Assembly: GCA_017403065.1 (NCBI GenBank)
Contig: JAFQOT010000004.1
Span: 1-64,000, forward strand
Direction of reading: 5' to 3'
Length of the DNA: 64,000 nt
Source of the DNA: Clostridia bacterium
GTDB lineage: Bacteria > Bacillota > Clostridia > Oscillospirales > Acutalibacteraceae
The notes under the pieces were generated by a model. It was not told where the DNA came from and did not search any database. It saw only the letters and a list, made by a program, of their open reading frames with translations. The translations under genes were made by a program, and so were the position numbers. Below, in pieces: positions 15,431 through 25,544 of the stretch. Position 1 is the stretch's first letter; each line of letters begins with the position of its first letter.

Positions 15431-18169
15431 TTACCTGTCTCTTATAGCGTCAATCGGCTTTTTAGAAGCTATACGCTTTACAGGTATATAGCTTGCCATA
15501 AAGGCTACTAAAATGCTTACAGCAAAAAGAAGTAATATTTGACGCGGTCCAAAGGTCAATACGGTGACAAGCAGACCTAAACGGTCGCGTATAAAATCAT
15601 TGATTACTGCTGTAGCTACACCCACAGCTGTTGCCGAAAGAATAAAGTTAATCATAGCAATCAAAAAGCTTTCGGCAAAAAAGATGCGGAAAACATCATT
15701 ACTTCTTGAGCCTATAGCCCTTAGTATTCCTATCTCCTGTTTTCTATGGGAAATACTTATTCCTATAAAGTTAGCAAGCATTAAAGAGGCAAACAAAGCA
15801 AAGCCCAGGCCTATGTACAGGAATATTTTTGAGCACATTTTAAGGGCTTCATTTATAGAATCAAGCTCAAAGGTTACTGAATTTTGAATTTGATAGCGTA
15901 TACTATTATCCTCACGGTAACAGTAGCTTACAAGCTTCTTTATATCTGCCTTTTTATCAGGCATTGCGCCTACGCAAAATGTGTAAATATTATCATTGCT
16001 TTCGGCAAGGGTTTTAAAAAGAGTATCAGAGCATACCGCCGCCTGTGACAATTTTGAATTACCCTCTTGTGAAATAATAACACCTACTATTTTATAGCCT
16101 TCCTCATTCTTCTGCTCATCCTCTGAAAAGATGTTTATAAAAGCGGTAAAATCGTTTTTATCCTTAAGCATTGTTCTATAATAATCTTCTAAGTTTTCAC
16201 TTTGATTTTCATATTCATCAGTATAACGCATAAGGCAGTCGGTGGTTACAATTATCTCCTTTTCGCCTAAAACCTGCTTTTCGCCATCAATCCAAACTAT
16301 TTTCTCACCGCTTATATCTGAAAGCTTAGAGAGATTACTAAAATCCACACCCATATCATCACGGTAAAAGCTTATAAATCCCTCGCTCATCTGGGTCATA
16401 GGGGATTTTTGCGATATCAGTTTATCCAGCAAATCACCGCCCACCATAGCAATAGACGAATACGAATAGCCCTGAGATGAGGAAAACTCGCTGTAAAGAA
16501 GCATATCAACAAGCTGTTGAGCATTGGTTTTATGCTCTTTCTTTTCAGTTAATCTTTCATATCTTTCAATATCAAAATTGGTATCTATTACTGCAGTAAC
16601 CGTATAATCTACATTCAAAAGCTTAAGCTTTTTGCCTATCATATCCTCGTAAGAATTGATTTCATCATAAACATAGTTGTTTCTGCCGTTAGAATATGTC
16701 ATAGCCGAGCCATCAGTATAGCTTGCCTTTTTGAACACCTCAAAAATATATTCACTAATAGCTATTTCATTTTTACTGCCATCAGGCAAAGCCCCTGCAA
16801 GAATTTTAAAGTTCATATCTTTTAAAATATTATCGTCAATCTGGGCAAAGCCTGTAAAATAGGGGTTATATATAGCATACTCCGTTTCAGAAAGCTTTAT
16901 ATCTGTGTTAATATGGTTTGTAAATCCGAGCTCAGCATTATATGGAATATAAACCCCATGCATTGTAACATCGGTTTTTTCTTTTATTTCTTTAAGGTCA
17001 GATTCAGAAAGCTTATAGCCGTAATCTCTCCAATATCCGTCTATTCCCTCGCCTATATACTTGGATTTTGCGGTAGCAACATACTTAAAACCGCTGTCAA
17101 TAAGCGAGTTGGTACAGGTTTCAATATGGTTATATGCTCCAAAGGTGTCTGCAAGACCGAAAAGTCCAAAAGAAATACAGGATAGCAAAATGGTTATAAC
17201 CAAACGAATTTTCTTGTATTTTAAGCTTCCCGCACCTATTTTAAAAGCATTTTTAAGGGGAAGCTTTGATTTTATCAGATTAAAAACCTTATCAGTACTA
17301 ATTATTTTGCTTTGGTCTGTGGGTATGAATCTTTTATTAGTAATTTCTGAGTTCAAGCTTATACTCGCCGAAGAATTAAGCTTTTGTATGTATTTGTTTA
17401 TGGCCTTTCGGTCTTCCTCGGTTATATGATAGCCTGCAGGTACATTTATATTGTTGCCCTCAAAAGACAGCTCCTGTGAAGTTTTCTTTGCCACGTCGTC
17501 CAGTTGAACATCGCTTATAACCCGACCGTCTGCTAATTCTATTATACGGTCAGCGTAAGCTTCTGCAAATTCACGGTCGTGAGAAACTACTATAACAAGC
17601 CTGTTTTTTGAAAGCTTTTTAAGTGTGTCAAAAATAGCCTTGCCTGTGTTAGAATCAAGCGCTCCTGTAGGCTCATCTGCCATAATTATCTGAGGTCTTT
17701 TAACTAATGCTCTGGCTATAGCAACCCTTTGCTTCTGACCGCCTGACAGCTCGTTAGGCTTTCTCGTTCCAAAGCCTTCAAGGTCTACCTCTTTTAAAAT
17801 TTCGTTTACTTCACTGTCGGTTGCCTTTCGGTTTTGAAGCTCTATTGCAAGGGCTATGTTTGCGCCTACGGTAAAATCGTCAAGAAGATTATATTCCTGA
17901 AAAATAAAGCCAACATAGGTGTTTCGGTAGCTGTCAAAATGCTTTTGCTTGAAATCCTTTGAAGAAACGCCCTTTATAATAATTTCTCCGCTTTGATAAC
18001 CGTCAAGACCACCTAAAAGATTTAAAAGGGTGGATTTTCCGCTTCCCGATTTACCAAGTAAAAAAACCATTCCCTTTTCAGAAAATTTAAGCGAAACCTT
18101 ATCAAGCGCTGTTACAGCAACACCCTTTTTGGTCTTATAAACTTTGGTTAATTCTCTGGTTTCTAACAT
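15431..18169 (-). CDS. ABC transporter ATPase fused to FtsX-type permease (MacB-like)
   Basis: A 912-residue fusion. Residues 1-225 are an ABC ATPase with Walker A GKSGSGKS, signature LSGGQKQRVAIARAL, Walker B IIMADEPTGALD and H-loop VVSHD. One membrane segment (about 325-345) is followed by a roughly 440-residue extracellular region. Three C-terminal membrane helices with the FtsX pattern (ISHRKQEIGILRAIGSRSNDVFRIF) complete it. Proteins of this type are mechanotransmitters for lipoprotein or antimicrobial-peptide handling. It is last in the two-component, amidase and VTT operon, which suggests envelope defence. Confidence 0.92.
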   Translation of the reverse strand: MLETRELTKVYKTKKGVAVTALDKVSLKFSEKGMVFLLGKSGSGKSTLLNLLGGLDGYQSGEIIIKGVSSKDFKQKHFDSYRNTYVGFIFQEYNLLDDFTVGANIALAIELQNRKATDSEVNEILKEVDLEGFGTRKPNELSGGQKQRVAIARALVKRPQIIMADEPTGALDSNTGKAIFDTLKKLSKNRLVIVVSHDREFAEAYADRIIELADGRVISDVQLDDVAKKTSQELSFEGNNINVPAGYHITEEDRKAINKYIQKLNSSASISLNSEITNKRFIPTDQSKIISTDKVFNLIKSKLPLKNAFKIGAGSLKYKKIRLVITILLSCISFGLFGLADTFGAYNHIETCTNSLIDSGFKYVATAKSKYIGEGIDGYWRDYGYKLSESDLKEIKEKTDVTMHGVYIPYNAELGFTNHINTDIKLSETEYAIYNPYFTGFAQIDDNILKDMNFKILAGALPDGSKNEIAISEYIFEVFKKASYTDGSAMTYSNGRNNYVYDEINSYEDMIGKKLKLLNVDYTVTAVIDTNFDIERYERLTEKKEHKTNAQQLVDMLLYSEFSSSQGYSYSSIAMVGGDLLDKLISQKSPMTQMSEGFISFYRDDMGVDFSNLSKLSDISGEKIVWIDGEKQVLGEKEIIVTTDCLMRYTDEYENQSENLEDYYRTMLKDKNDFTAFINIFSEDEQKNEEGYKIVGVIISQEGNSKLSQAAVCSDTLFKTLAESNDNIYTFCVGAMPDKKADIKKLVSYCYREDNSIRYQIQNSVTFELDSINEALKMCSKIFLYIGLGFALFASLMLANFIGISISHRKQEIGILRAIGSRSNDVFRIFFAESFLIAMINFILSATAVGVATAVINDFIRDRLGLLVTVLTFGPRQILLLFAVSILVAFMASYIPVKRIASKKPIDAIRDR

Positions 18170-18200
18170 AATGTCCCTTCCCTTTTAAAATGAAAATTTC

Positions 18201-18908
18201 TCACCTTTTATGTCTGCGCTTTATTATTTTGTTGTATATTAACAGTCCTATAAAGCTCAGTAACACGGTTACAGCAAAAACAATAATTGCCGTTTTGTAT
18301 TCAGCCACCCCTAATGCGCTGCCGCCGATAGTAGAGGTTACAACCGAGGGCAGTCTTGCAAATGCTGCCAAAACAATAAAATCTGCCACCTTAATATCAG
18401 TAAGACCTGCAAAATAGGTTATTAAATCCTTAGGTGTACCGGGCAATAGAAATACCAAAACCATTAGTATTTTTCTTTTTTTAGAGCTTTTGAGGATTTT
18501 AAGACTTTTTATTTTTTCAATAGAGAAAAACAGCTCTACAAAACGAAAGCCAAGCTTTTTAACAAGCGAAAAAACAATAACGCTGCCCAAGGTTATTCCT
18601 ATAATGCAAAGCATTGTTCCCTCTACCGCGCCAAAAGCGTAGCCTGCGCCTATTTCCAAAGGCTCTCCGGGAACTAAAGCAATAATAACCTGAAAAATCA
18701 TCATACCGATAAAAGCGATTCTTCCCCAGATACCTTTACTTTGCACCCACAAACGAAAATCCTCAGGCTTGGATACAAATTCTATCATAGGCTTGCCTAT
18801 AAACCAACCCACCAAGCCGCAAAAAAGCAAGAATAAAAGAAATATCCCTATACCTATTAGATTTTTTTGCTTTTTAGAAAAAGCTTCTATTCTGTTCTTT
18901 GTATTCAT
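18201..18908 (-). CDS. VTT-domain membrane protein (TVP38/TMEM64, DedA-related)
   Basis: A 235-residue polytopic membrane protein with the VTT core: the G(E)P-L-E-I-G-A-G-Y-A-F-G motif in ALVPGEPLEIGAGYAFGA about 78-95 and LLPGTPKDLITYFAGL about 155. VTT proteins are implicated in lipid scrambling or undecaprenyl-phosphate recycling. The start overlaps the amidase gene by 35 bp, so translation is probably coupled. It lies 31 bp before the ABC gene. Confidence 0.9.
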   Translation of the reverse strand: MNTKNRIEAFSKKQKNLIGIGIFLLFLLFCGLVGWFIGKPMIEFVSKPEDFRLWVQSKGIWGRIAFIGMMIFQVIIALVPGEPLEIGAGYAFGAVEGTMLCIIGITLGSVIVFSLVKKLGFRFVELFFSIEKIKSLKILKSSKKRKILMVLVFLLPGTPKDLITYFAGLTDIKVADFIVLAAFARLPSVVTSTIGGSALGVAEYKTAIIVFAVTVLLSFIGLLIYNKIIKRRHKR

Positions 18909-19629
18909 TTATCTTTTCTTCAACATCCTTTTTGAAAAGTTCCCAGTCATCCTGGTTTTCCACATAATACTTAGGACAGATTTTCTCTGTAATATCATAA
19001 TGCCTTATAACATCATTTTCGTCAAGTGAAAAATTGTTACAAAGATATGCCGTAAGATTTACAAGGGTCTTATAAGTTTCGTTATTAAATTTGCCTGTTT
19101 CATCAGGATGACAAACCTCTATAGATATAGTATCCTTGTTCCTGTAATTGCTCGCGGCAGACCTTTCATAAAGGGGTACGCACTGAATTACCTCACCCTC
19201 AAGCCCTACAACAAAATGTGAGCTTACCGTAGTATCTACCTTATCAAAATAATTTCTGTTGTTTTGGGCTGTGGTATCAGGATTTCCTACGTAATGTATA
19301 ACAATATTTTTAATATCGTTAAGATAAAAGCCCGTTCTGGCGGTAGTATGCTTGTGAATAAGCTGTACATCTATCCAGTCAGGTAGCTGTAGTTCTTTTG
19401 CTTTTTTCACCTTTTTTGAAATATTACTGCCAAAAGGCGACGGCACAAATCCGTTATCATAAACCGAGGGGTTAAACAAACCGATTATAAAAACGCCTCC
19501 CACTATTAACATTGCTGTAATAACAGTTGTTAAAGCGCACCACCATAAGCCCCTTTTAAGATTTTTGCGTCTTTTTCTGACCCTCTTTTTATAAGTCACA
19601 GCCTTGGAATTACAATCTCTTTTTTGCAT
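18874..19629 (-). CDS. N-acetylmuramoyl-L-alanine amidase, membrane-anchored (amidase_2)
   Basis: A 251-residue peptidoglycan amidase. A very basic N-terminus (KKRVRKRRKNLKRG) is followed by one membrane segment (about 30-52) and the extracellular amidase_2 domain. Zinc ligands are probably His in IVIHYVG, His in VIRHYDIT and Cys in KICPKYY; the fold is supported by SSHFVVGLEGEVIQCVP and SIEVCHP. It lies 10 bp after the sensor kinase gene in the envelope operon. Confidence 0.92.
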   Translation of the reverse strand: MQKRDCNSKAVTYKKRVRKRRKNLKRGLWWCALTTVITAMLIVGGVFIIGLFNPSVYDNGFVPSPFGSNISKKVKKAKELQLPDWIDVQLIHKHTTARTGFYLNDIKNIVIHYVGNPDTTAQNNRNYFDKVDTTVSSHFVVGLEGEVIQCVPLYERSAASNYRNKDTISIEVCHPDETGKFNNETYKTLVNLTAYLCNNFSLDENDVIRHYDITEKICPKYYVENQDDWELFKKDVEEKINEYKEQNRSFF

Positions 19630-19639
19630 TTTTATTCAC

Positions 19640-21538
19640 CTAAACAATATCAAACACAACCGTAGCTTTAAACAAATCACCGTCTACACAAAGCTCCAGA
19701 CAGCCGCCTTGCAGTTCTGCCAGACTTTTTGCTATAGAAATACCAAGACCGCTTCCCTCGGTATTGCGTGATTCATCTCCTCTGACGAAACGTTCCATAA
19801 GCTCATCTGCCGTTACATTCAGTTCAAATTCAGAAATATTTCTAAAGGTAATTACAGCCTTATTTGATTTTCTTTTTACATCAATATAAACTCTTGTGCC
19901 TTTAAGGGCATATTTGCATACATTACTCATCAAATTGTCAAAAATACGCCACAAATGTCTTCCATCAGCCAAAATTTTTACAGACTCTTTGGGAATATTT
20001 ATAACAGTGGATAACTGTCTTTTGTTTAATTTGTCCTCAAATTCTCCCAAAGTCTGTGTCAAAAGCACACCCACATCGCAAGGACTTAAATTCACAGGCA
20101 AGGTCCCTGAGGATGCTTTTGAGGCTTCTACCAAATCCTCTACTAATTTTTTAAGTCTTGCTGATTGGCGGTCAAGAACCTCTATATACTGACGCACATC
20201 CTCGTTTTCAGGCTGCTGTTTTTTAATTAAATCTACATAATTTATAATCGAAGTGAGCGGGGTTTTTATATCGTGAGATACATTTGTTATAAGCTCGGTT
20301 TTAAACCGCTCGCTCTTCATTTTTTCATTTACAGCGGTTTGAAGTCCGTCGTTTATATTGTTAAGACTATTTGCAAAGCTTTTAAAATCTCCCACCATAT
20401 ATTCAGTACTAATTTTATATTGAAGGTCGCCTTGGGATATACGCTCTCCGCCCGTCTTAATTTTCTGCATTATTACAGCCAAATACAAAGCCCCTAATAT
20501 AAGGACAAAATTCACCCAAATAATTGCAAAAAATAATATTTCAGACCTAATATAATACACCGTATTTATAATAAAAATCAAAGCAATTATTTCAACTATT
20601 ACTGCCCCTGCTATTATAATAAGGGTTTTATAAATCAAGGAAATATTAGAAAATATATATTTAAACCAATTCAAAACCTTTTTGAGTTTTTTTGAAATAA
20701 AGCTTAAAACATAATAAATAACTGTATTTTTCAAAAGCGTACGTGTTTTTACACGTGTGGCAAAGCTCATTGTATATCCTAAAGCTACAAAATAGTCTAT
20801 ACTTCCTATAAGTGTAATATATATAATTGCTGTGGTTAAATCGTATACTAATCCGTCAAGCGCCAATAAGCTTACATAGGCGATTATTATAACTGTAGCA
20901 GTAATAATATCAAAAGGTATCATATCAAGATAATTTCGTCTTATAACACCACCCTGATCATGTCCTGAGGCGCAGAAAAGATAGCAAAGAAGAAAAACCT
21001 CTAACGCTAAAGAAATTAAAACTATAAATACCATAGCGTACCTTAAGCTGTACCCTATTTCAATTATCTTACTTGTTACAGAAAATATATCGTTTTTGTC
21101 CATATTTTCTGCAACAAAGACCTCAATAGTGCCTATGTGAATTTCTGTTTGAGTCCAGCGCTTAATACCATTATCATCCTCATAATAATTTTCCTCATAT
21201 TTGTAGTACTCAGATGATTCGGTGGCAATATACGGCTCGTTATTATAATTGGTAACCACATTACCCGAATCAAGATAGGTTATCCTGTAAAAAACATTTT
21301 TATCCTTATAATAATTATCAAGGTCGGTTTCTTTGCCTAAAAGACTATGTATATAATAAGCCTCGCTTTTTGCCATATCGGTGAGTATTTCCTTTTTAAC
21401 AGTATCCTCACTGCTGAAATAAAATTTATAATATCCCATCACAACCGTAGCCGTCAGGCTGAAGGCAAGCACAATTATCATAACATAAGAAAATATAATC
21501 GCTGCTATTTTGGCAGAAAGACTTTCCTTAAGCTTCAT
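19640..21538 (-). CDS. Sensor histidine kinase with multi-span N-terminus
   Basis: A 632-residue kinase. An N-terminal membrane helix and an extracellular region of about 110 residues are followed by at least six further membrane helices (about 165-355). A HAMP-like linker leads to the dimerisation/phosphoacceptor segment NVSHDIKTPLTSIINYVDL (His about 425). The C-terminal ATPase has an N-box (DNLMSNVCKYAL), a G1-like segment and GSGLGISIAKSLAEL. The extra membrane bundle is unusual. It lies 3 bp after its response regulator. Confidence 0.93.
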   Translation of the reverse strand: MKLKESLSAKIAAIIFSYVMIIVLAFSLTATVVMGYYKFYFSSEDTVKKEILTDMAKSEAYYIHSLLGKETDLDNYYKDKNVFYRITYLDSGNVVTNYNNEPYIATESSEYYKYEENYYEDDNGIKRWTQTEIHIGTIEVFVAENMDKNDIFSVTSKIIEIGYSLRYAMVFIVLISLALEVFLLCYLFCASGHDQGGVIRRNYLDMIPFDIITATVIIIAYVSLLALDGLVYDLTTAIIYITLIGSIDYFVALGYTMSFATRVKTRTLLKNTVIYYVLSFISKKLKKVLNWFKYIFSNISLIYKTLIIIAGAVIVEIIALIFIINTVYYIRSEILFFAIIWVNFVLILGALYLAVIMQKIKTGGERISQGDLQYKISTEYMVGDFKSFANSLNNINDGLQTAVNEKMKSERFKTELITNVSHDIKTPLTSIINYVDLIKKQQPENEDVRQYIEVLDRQSARLKKLVEDLVEASKASSGTLPVNLSPCDVGVLLTQTLGEFEDKLNKRQLSTVINIPKESVKILADGRHLWRIFDNLMSNVCKYALKGTRVYIDVKRKSNKAVITFRNISEFELNVTADELMERFVRGDESRNTEGSGLGISIAKSLAELQGGCLELCVDGDLFKATVVFDIV

Positions 21539-21541
21539 AAA

Positions 21542-22234
21542 CTATACTCCCTTTTCCATTTTATATCCGTGCGCCCAAACAACCTTTAAATATCTCGGCT
21601 CAGCGGGGTTTATTTCTATTTTTTCACGTAAATGCCTTATATGTACAGCCACAGTACTTTCTGCTCCGTAGGCTTGGTCATTCCATACCTTTCGGTAAAT
21701 ATCCTTTGGGCTGAGTACCGTTCCCGCATTAGTCATAAGAAGCTTTAAAATTTCAAATTCGGTAGGTGTAAGAGAGACTGTTTCCCCGTCTACCTTAACC
21801 TGTTTTGATTTATCATCAAGCTGAATATTGCCTATTGAAAGTATAGTTTTTTCTGTAAGCTTACCGCCAAGCTGGGTAAAGCGTCTAAGTTGTGAACGCA
21901 CACGAGCCACCACCTCAACAGGATTAAAGGGCTTTGTTATATAGTCGTCTGCCCCTACATTAAGACCTAATATTTTATCGGTATCTTCACTCTTGGCAGT
22001 AAGAAGTATTACAGGTATATTCGAGCTTTCCCTGAGCTTAATCATTGCGGAAATCCCATCTGTATGAGGCATCATTATATCCATAAGCACAAGATGTACC
22101 TCGTTTTCGGAAATAACCTTTAATGCTTCATCACCGTTATAGGCACAAAGGGTGTTGTATCCCTCTGCTGTTAGATATATTTTAAGTGCCGATACAATAT
22201 CTTTTTCATCATCACATATAAGTATGTTATACAT
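21542..22234 (-). CDS. OmpR/PhoB-family response regulator
   Basis: A 230-residue regulator. The receiver domain has the acidic pair D9-D10, the phospho-acceptor Asp in VLMDIMMPHTDG (about 53), and Lys in LLTAKSEDTDKI. A winged-helix DNA-binding domain follows (LTPTEFEILKLLMTNAG, then VWNDQAYGAESTVAVHIRHLREKIE). It is first in a five-gene operon with the kinase, amidase, VTT protein and ABC fusion. Repeats upstream suggest autoregulation. Confidence 0.95.
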   Translation of the reverse strand: MYNILICDDEKDIVSALKIYLTAEGYNTLCAYNGDEALKVISENEVHLVLMDIMMPHTDGISAMIKLRESSNIPVILLTAKSEDTDKILGLNVGADDYITKPFNPVEVVARVRSQLRRFTQLGGKLTEKTILSIGNIQLDDKSKQVKVDGETVSLTPTEFEILKLLMTNAGTVLSPKDIYRKVWNDQAYGAESTVAVHIRHLREKIEINPAEPRYLKVVWAHGYKMEKGV

Positions 22235-22274
22235 CCTTTACCCCTCCTGTTTTACTAATTATAGCAAAATGAAT

Positions 22275-22332
22275 TTTAAGAAAAAATACCGTAATTTATT
22301 AAGATTTCTTTAAGATTGAAATTTTTAAGATT
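22275..22332 (-). promoter_or_regulatory. TTAAGATT repeats, likely response-regulator binding sites
   Basis: TTAAGATT occurs at 22299, 22310 and 22325, and a related TTTTAAGAA near 22275. The first two are 11 bp apart, the spacing typical of OmpR-family dimers on direct repeats. They lie between the divergent response regulator and recombinase genes. Assignment to this regulator is inference. Confidence 0.4.
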
Positions 22333-22376
22333 TAGTGATATTATTATAATACAATAATACTAACGGAGTTGCAATT

Positions 22377-23360
22377 ATGAAGCTTGAAGTTTTGCAAAAT
22401 TGCCCGCCTATAATAAGAGATTTCTTAACCTATAACGAAACTATAAGGGGCAAATCCTCGCGCTCGGTAGAGGGGTATTTTATTGATCTTCAAAATTTTT
22501 TCAGATATTTACTAATAGCCCGCGGTTTAGTTGATAAAAAGACCGAATTTGAAGAAATCAACATATCCCCTGTCAATTTAGAGCTTATCAAAACGGTTAC
22601 TATTTCCGACCTTTATGCATATCTGGTTTTTTGTAAAAACGAAAGGGGCAACGGCACTGCAACAAGGGCTAGAAAAACCTCTACCTTAAGAATTTTTTTC
22701 AAATATCTATCCTCTCAGACGCATCAGATTGAAAATAATCCCGCCTTGATGCTGGAATCTCCAAAGGTTAAACAAGCCCTTCCAAAGCACCTAACGTTAG
22801 AGGATTCCTACCAGCTTTTAAGCTCGGTTGAAGGACCTAACAAAGAAAGAGATTACTGTATATTAGTGCTTTTTTTAAACTGCGGACTTCGTCTTTCGGA
22901 AATGTGCGCCCTTAATTTAAACAGCATTTCCTCTGACTCGACCCTGACCGTTATAGGTAAAGGTAATAAAGAGCGAATGGTTTATTTAAATGAAGCCTGC
23001 GTTAATGCTATAGCTGATTATCTGAAGGTAAGACCCAATAACAATATTCCAATAACCGACAAAAACGCACTCTTTATAAGCCGAAACCACAGGCGAATAA
23101 GTCCCAAAACTATACAGCACATTGTTAAAACATATCTTGCAAAATCGGGACTCGGTAATATGGGCTATTCAACCCACAAGCTCCGTCATACAGCGGCTAC
23201 CCTTATGTACCAGCACGGTAATGTTGACATACGTGTTTTAAAGGATATTTTAGGTCACGAAAATTTAGGTACCACCCAGATTTACACCCACGTTTCAAAC
23301 AGGCAGATTAAAAACGCTATTGATGCAAACCCGTTGTCTAATTTTAAAAACAAAAAATAG
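22377..23360 (+). CDS. XerC/D-like tyrosine recombinase
   Basis: A 327-residue site-specific recombinase. The N-terminal SAM-like core-binding domain (TYNETIRGKSSRSVEGYFIDLQNF) is followed by the catalytic domain. Catalytic residues are visible: Arg in CGLRLSEMCAL, Lys in VIGKGNKER, His-x-x-Arg in HKLRHTAATL, His in LGHENLGTTQ, and Tyr in IYTHV. It resembles chromosomal Xer enzymes more than phage integrases, but its N-terminus is slightly longer. GGAG precedes the ATG. No excisionase or att site is obvious next to it. Confidence 0.92.
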   Translation: MKLEVLQNCPPIIRDFLTYNETIRGKSSRSVEGYFIDLQNFFRYLLIARGLVDKKTEFEEINISPVNLELIKTVTISDLYAYLVFCKNERGNGTATRARKTSTLRIFFKYLSSQTHQIENNPALMLESPKVKQALPKHLTLEDSYQLLSSVEGPNKERDYCILVLFLNCGLRLSEMCALNLNSISSDSTLTVIGKGNKERMVYLNEACVNAIADYLKVRPNNNIPITDKNALFISRNHRRISPKTIQHIVKTYLAKSGLGNMGYSTHKLRHTAATLMYQHGNVDIRVLKDILGHENLGTTQIYTHVSNRQIKNAIDANPLSNFKNKK

Positions 23361-23362
23361 CA

Positions 23363-23398
23363 AAACTCCTATGAAATATTTTTCATAGGAGTTTATCT
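23363..23398. terminator. Bidirectional terminator between recombinase and GH35 genes
   Basis: AAACTCCTATGAAA and TTTCATAGGAGTTT form a 14-bp perfect stem with a TATT loop, followed by ATCTTTT. It serves the convergent genes on both sides. Confidence 0.88.
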
Positions 23399-23402
23399 TT
23401 TG

Positions 23403-25544
23403 TTATCTGTCTGAAATTGTAAGCTTATCAATTCCTGCAACCTGTTTTACAGGAATATCAACATAAATATCTTTAGTATATTCTGCAATTACAAGAACTA
23501 TCTTTTTGCCTTGTAAATCCTTAACAGGTACAATCCAGGAAATACCTGTATAGAAATTATCATCATACATTTCACCGTCAAGGTAAAGCTGCGCACTGTC
23601 ACCTGAATAGTCAATATATAAATATCCGTCATTACCCTCTGCTATTTCGATTTCATAGTAATGAAGCTTTCTTCTGCAATCACGTTTTTTACACATATTA
23701 TGTAAAGACCATAAATGAACAGGATTGATAACAGCTGTAGATACTTCCTTGTATGTTACAGACGCAGGTGCATTGTATTCACCCTTTACCTCGGTATGAA
23801 CAAACTCGCCATCGATATACTCGTAATAAGCGAAATCACCCATATTGCAGGCTAATATTTCTTCACCCTTCATAAGAAGGTCGCATCCATCACCCATAAA
23901 TGTACGGTTGCCGAACTGACAAAGGTATTTAGCCTCTTCTATTTTAAGTGTGATAAAGGTTTGACCGTCTAAAACAAAGCCGTTTTCTTTACCTAACTGC
24001 GCCTTGATTTCCTCTTTGCCCTGGAATTTGTAAACAGGCTCTACACCCTCAATTTCAACAAAGAAATAAGTGTCGCCGTGCTTACAAAGAGGCTGGGCAG
24101 TAGTATATTCTGCAGTCAGATTACCATAATTGATGTTAAAAGGTATAAAGAAAGAAACACTTTCTTTAACGTTTATAGGGGTTGCAGGGATAACTGTACC
24201 GTCATGAAGCTGGAACTGAACGTCATTAACAGCCTTTTTATCAAGAAGATGAACGTGGTTATTAACAAATATATATCCTGATTTACCATCGGTACGCATA
24301 GCGTAACGAAGCTTTTCAGCATCATCTTTTTCAACCTGCTCGGCCTGTAAAACAGCCTGCATAGGTGCCAGCTGCTCACCGTAAGTGTTAGTGAAAAGGT
24401 TTAAAAGTCTTAAATATCTGTAGCTATCCTTAAGATTGCCGTATTCACCTACAGGAGCTTCAAAGTCATAATTGAAAATCGGATATGTTCTGGCTGTAGG
24501 ACTTAACGAACTGTTAGACCAGTTAAGTGTATAACCCGGTCCCATAGCGTTTTTACCGCCGGCGAACAAATAGTAACCCGGTAAGTTATTACCGCATCCA
24601 AGCTTAACCAAAGCAAAAGCATAGTTATCATAGTCGGTAATTACAGGTCTTCTCATTTTAGAGGTAGGAATACCTGTTCCTAATTCAGCGAATAAATAGG
24701 GATAACGGTCATCAGGAAGATTTATTACTATATCTCCCGTTTGAATCTGGTCATTACCGATATCAGAAGAAGAACGCTCGCTGCAGAATCTGTAATGTCC
24801 GTAAAAATTGATTGGATCAATATGGTCAACCCAAGGCTTTGCAGCGTATCCGCCCCACACGGGAACCATTTCATCCTTAGGTAACAGCGCTCCGCCCTTC
24901 ATATTCCAGCCTGTAGCTGTATATATAGGAGCAGAAAAACCGATTTCCAACGCCATATCCTTTAACTTCTGCAAATATTCAGGTCTGTTAACAATTTCAT
25001 TATCAAACTGAAACATTATTATGTTTCCGCCGTCGCGGAACATAAAATCCTTAACCTGCTCGTAAATAGCCTTGTACCAACGGTATGTATAATATAAAAA
25101 CTGTTCATCATTCTGACGAATCGGAATACCCTTTAAATAAATCCATTCAGGAAGTCCGCCGTTGCGACATTCAGCTGTAATCCAAGGTCCAAGACGTAAA
25201 GCACAGTACATACCGTGCTTTTGGCACAGCTCGACAAAATAACGAATGTCATTATCCCCTGTGAAATCAAACTGACCCTCAACAGGCTCGTGCTTAATCC
25301 AGAAAAGATAGGAAGAAACAACATTAATGCCATTTGCCTTCATTTTCAAGATACGGTCTTCCCACTGGTCTCTTTTGATACGGGCATAATGCATTTCAGC
25401 CATTACAGGAAAAAACGGCTTACCGTTTTTGGTGATATAAAGATTGTTTATATCAATAGTGTCACCGTTTTTAGAGGTTTCCCCCATTTTCAAATGTCCT
25501 TCTAATAAATCAAATGGTTTGTATTCTGAAAATTTATAATTCAT
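23403..25544 (-). CDS. Glycoside hydrolase family 35 (beta-galactosidase type)
   Basis: A 713-residue cytoplasmic enzyme without a signal peptide. The N-terminal GH35 barrel shows FFPVMAEMHYARI, SSYLFWIKHEP, LRLGPWITAECRNGGLPEWI and the acid/base Glu in IIMFQFDNEIVN. The probable nucleophile Glu lies in FAELGTGIP. C-terminal beta-sandwich domains follow. The ATG at 25544 follows AAGGGTG; the longer open frame upstream lies in the promoter region. It is monocistronic, with no sugar transporter beside it, so the substrate is uncertain beyond beta-linked galactose or a related sugar. Confidence 0.9.
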   Translation of the reverse strand: MNYKFSEYKPFDLLEGHLKMGETSKNGDTIDINNLYITKNGKPFFPVMAEMHYARIKRDQWEDRILKMKANGINVVSSYLFWIKHEPVEGQFDFTGDNDIRYFVELCQKHGMYCALRLGPWITAECRNGGLPEWIYLKGIPIRQNDEQFLYYTYRWYKAIYEQVKDFMFRDGGNIIMFQFDNEIVNRPEYLQKLKDMALEIGFSAPIYTATGWNMKGGALLPKDEMVPVWGGYAAKPWVDHIDPINFYGHYRFCSERSSSDIGNDQIQTGDIVINLPDDRYPYLFAELGTGIPTSKMRRPVITDYDNYAFALVKLGCGNNLPGYYLFAGGKNAMGPGYTLNWSNSSLSPTARTYPIFNYDFEAPVGEYGNLKDSYRYLRLLNLFTNTYGEQLAPMQAVLQAEQVEKDDAEKLRYAMRTDGKSGYIFVNNHVHLLDKKAVNDVQFQLHDGTVIPATPINVKESVSFFIPFNINYGNLTAEYTTAQPLCKHGDTYFFVEIEGVEPVYKFQGKEEIKAQLGKENGFVLDGQTFITLKIEEAKYLCQFGNRTFMGDGCDLLMKGEEILACNMGDFAYYEYIDGEFVHTEVKGEYNAPASVTYKEVSTAVINPVHLWSLHNMCKKRDCRRKLHYYEIEIAEGNDGYLYIDYSGDSAQLYLDGEMYDDNFYTGISWIVPVKDLQGKKIVLVIAEYTKDIYVDIPVKQVAGIDKLTISDR

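Noticed and set aside
22377-23360. Recombinase as the integrase of a prophage or ICE in this window
   Set aside because: The phage module is 18 kb away, no att repeats flank the gene, and the protein looks like a chromosomal Xer-type enzyme.
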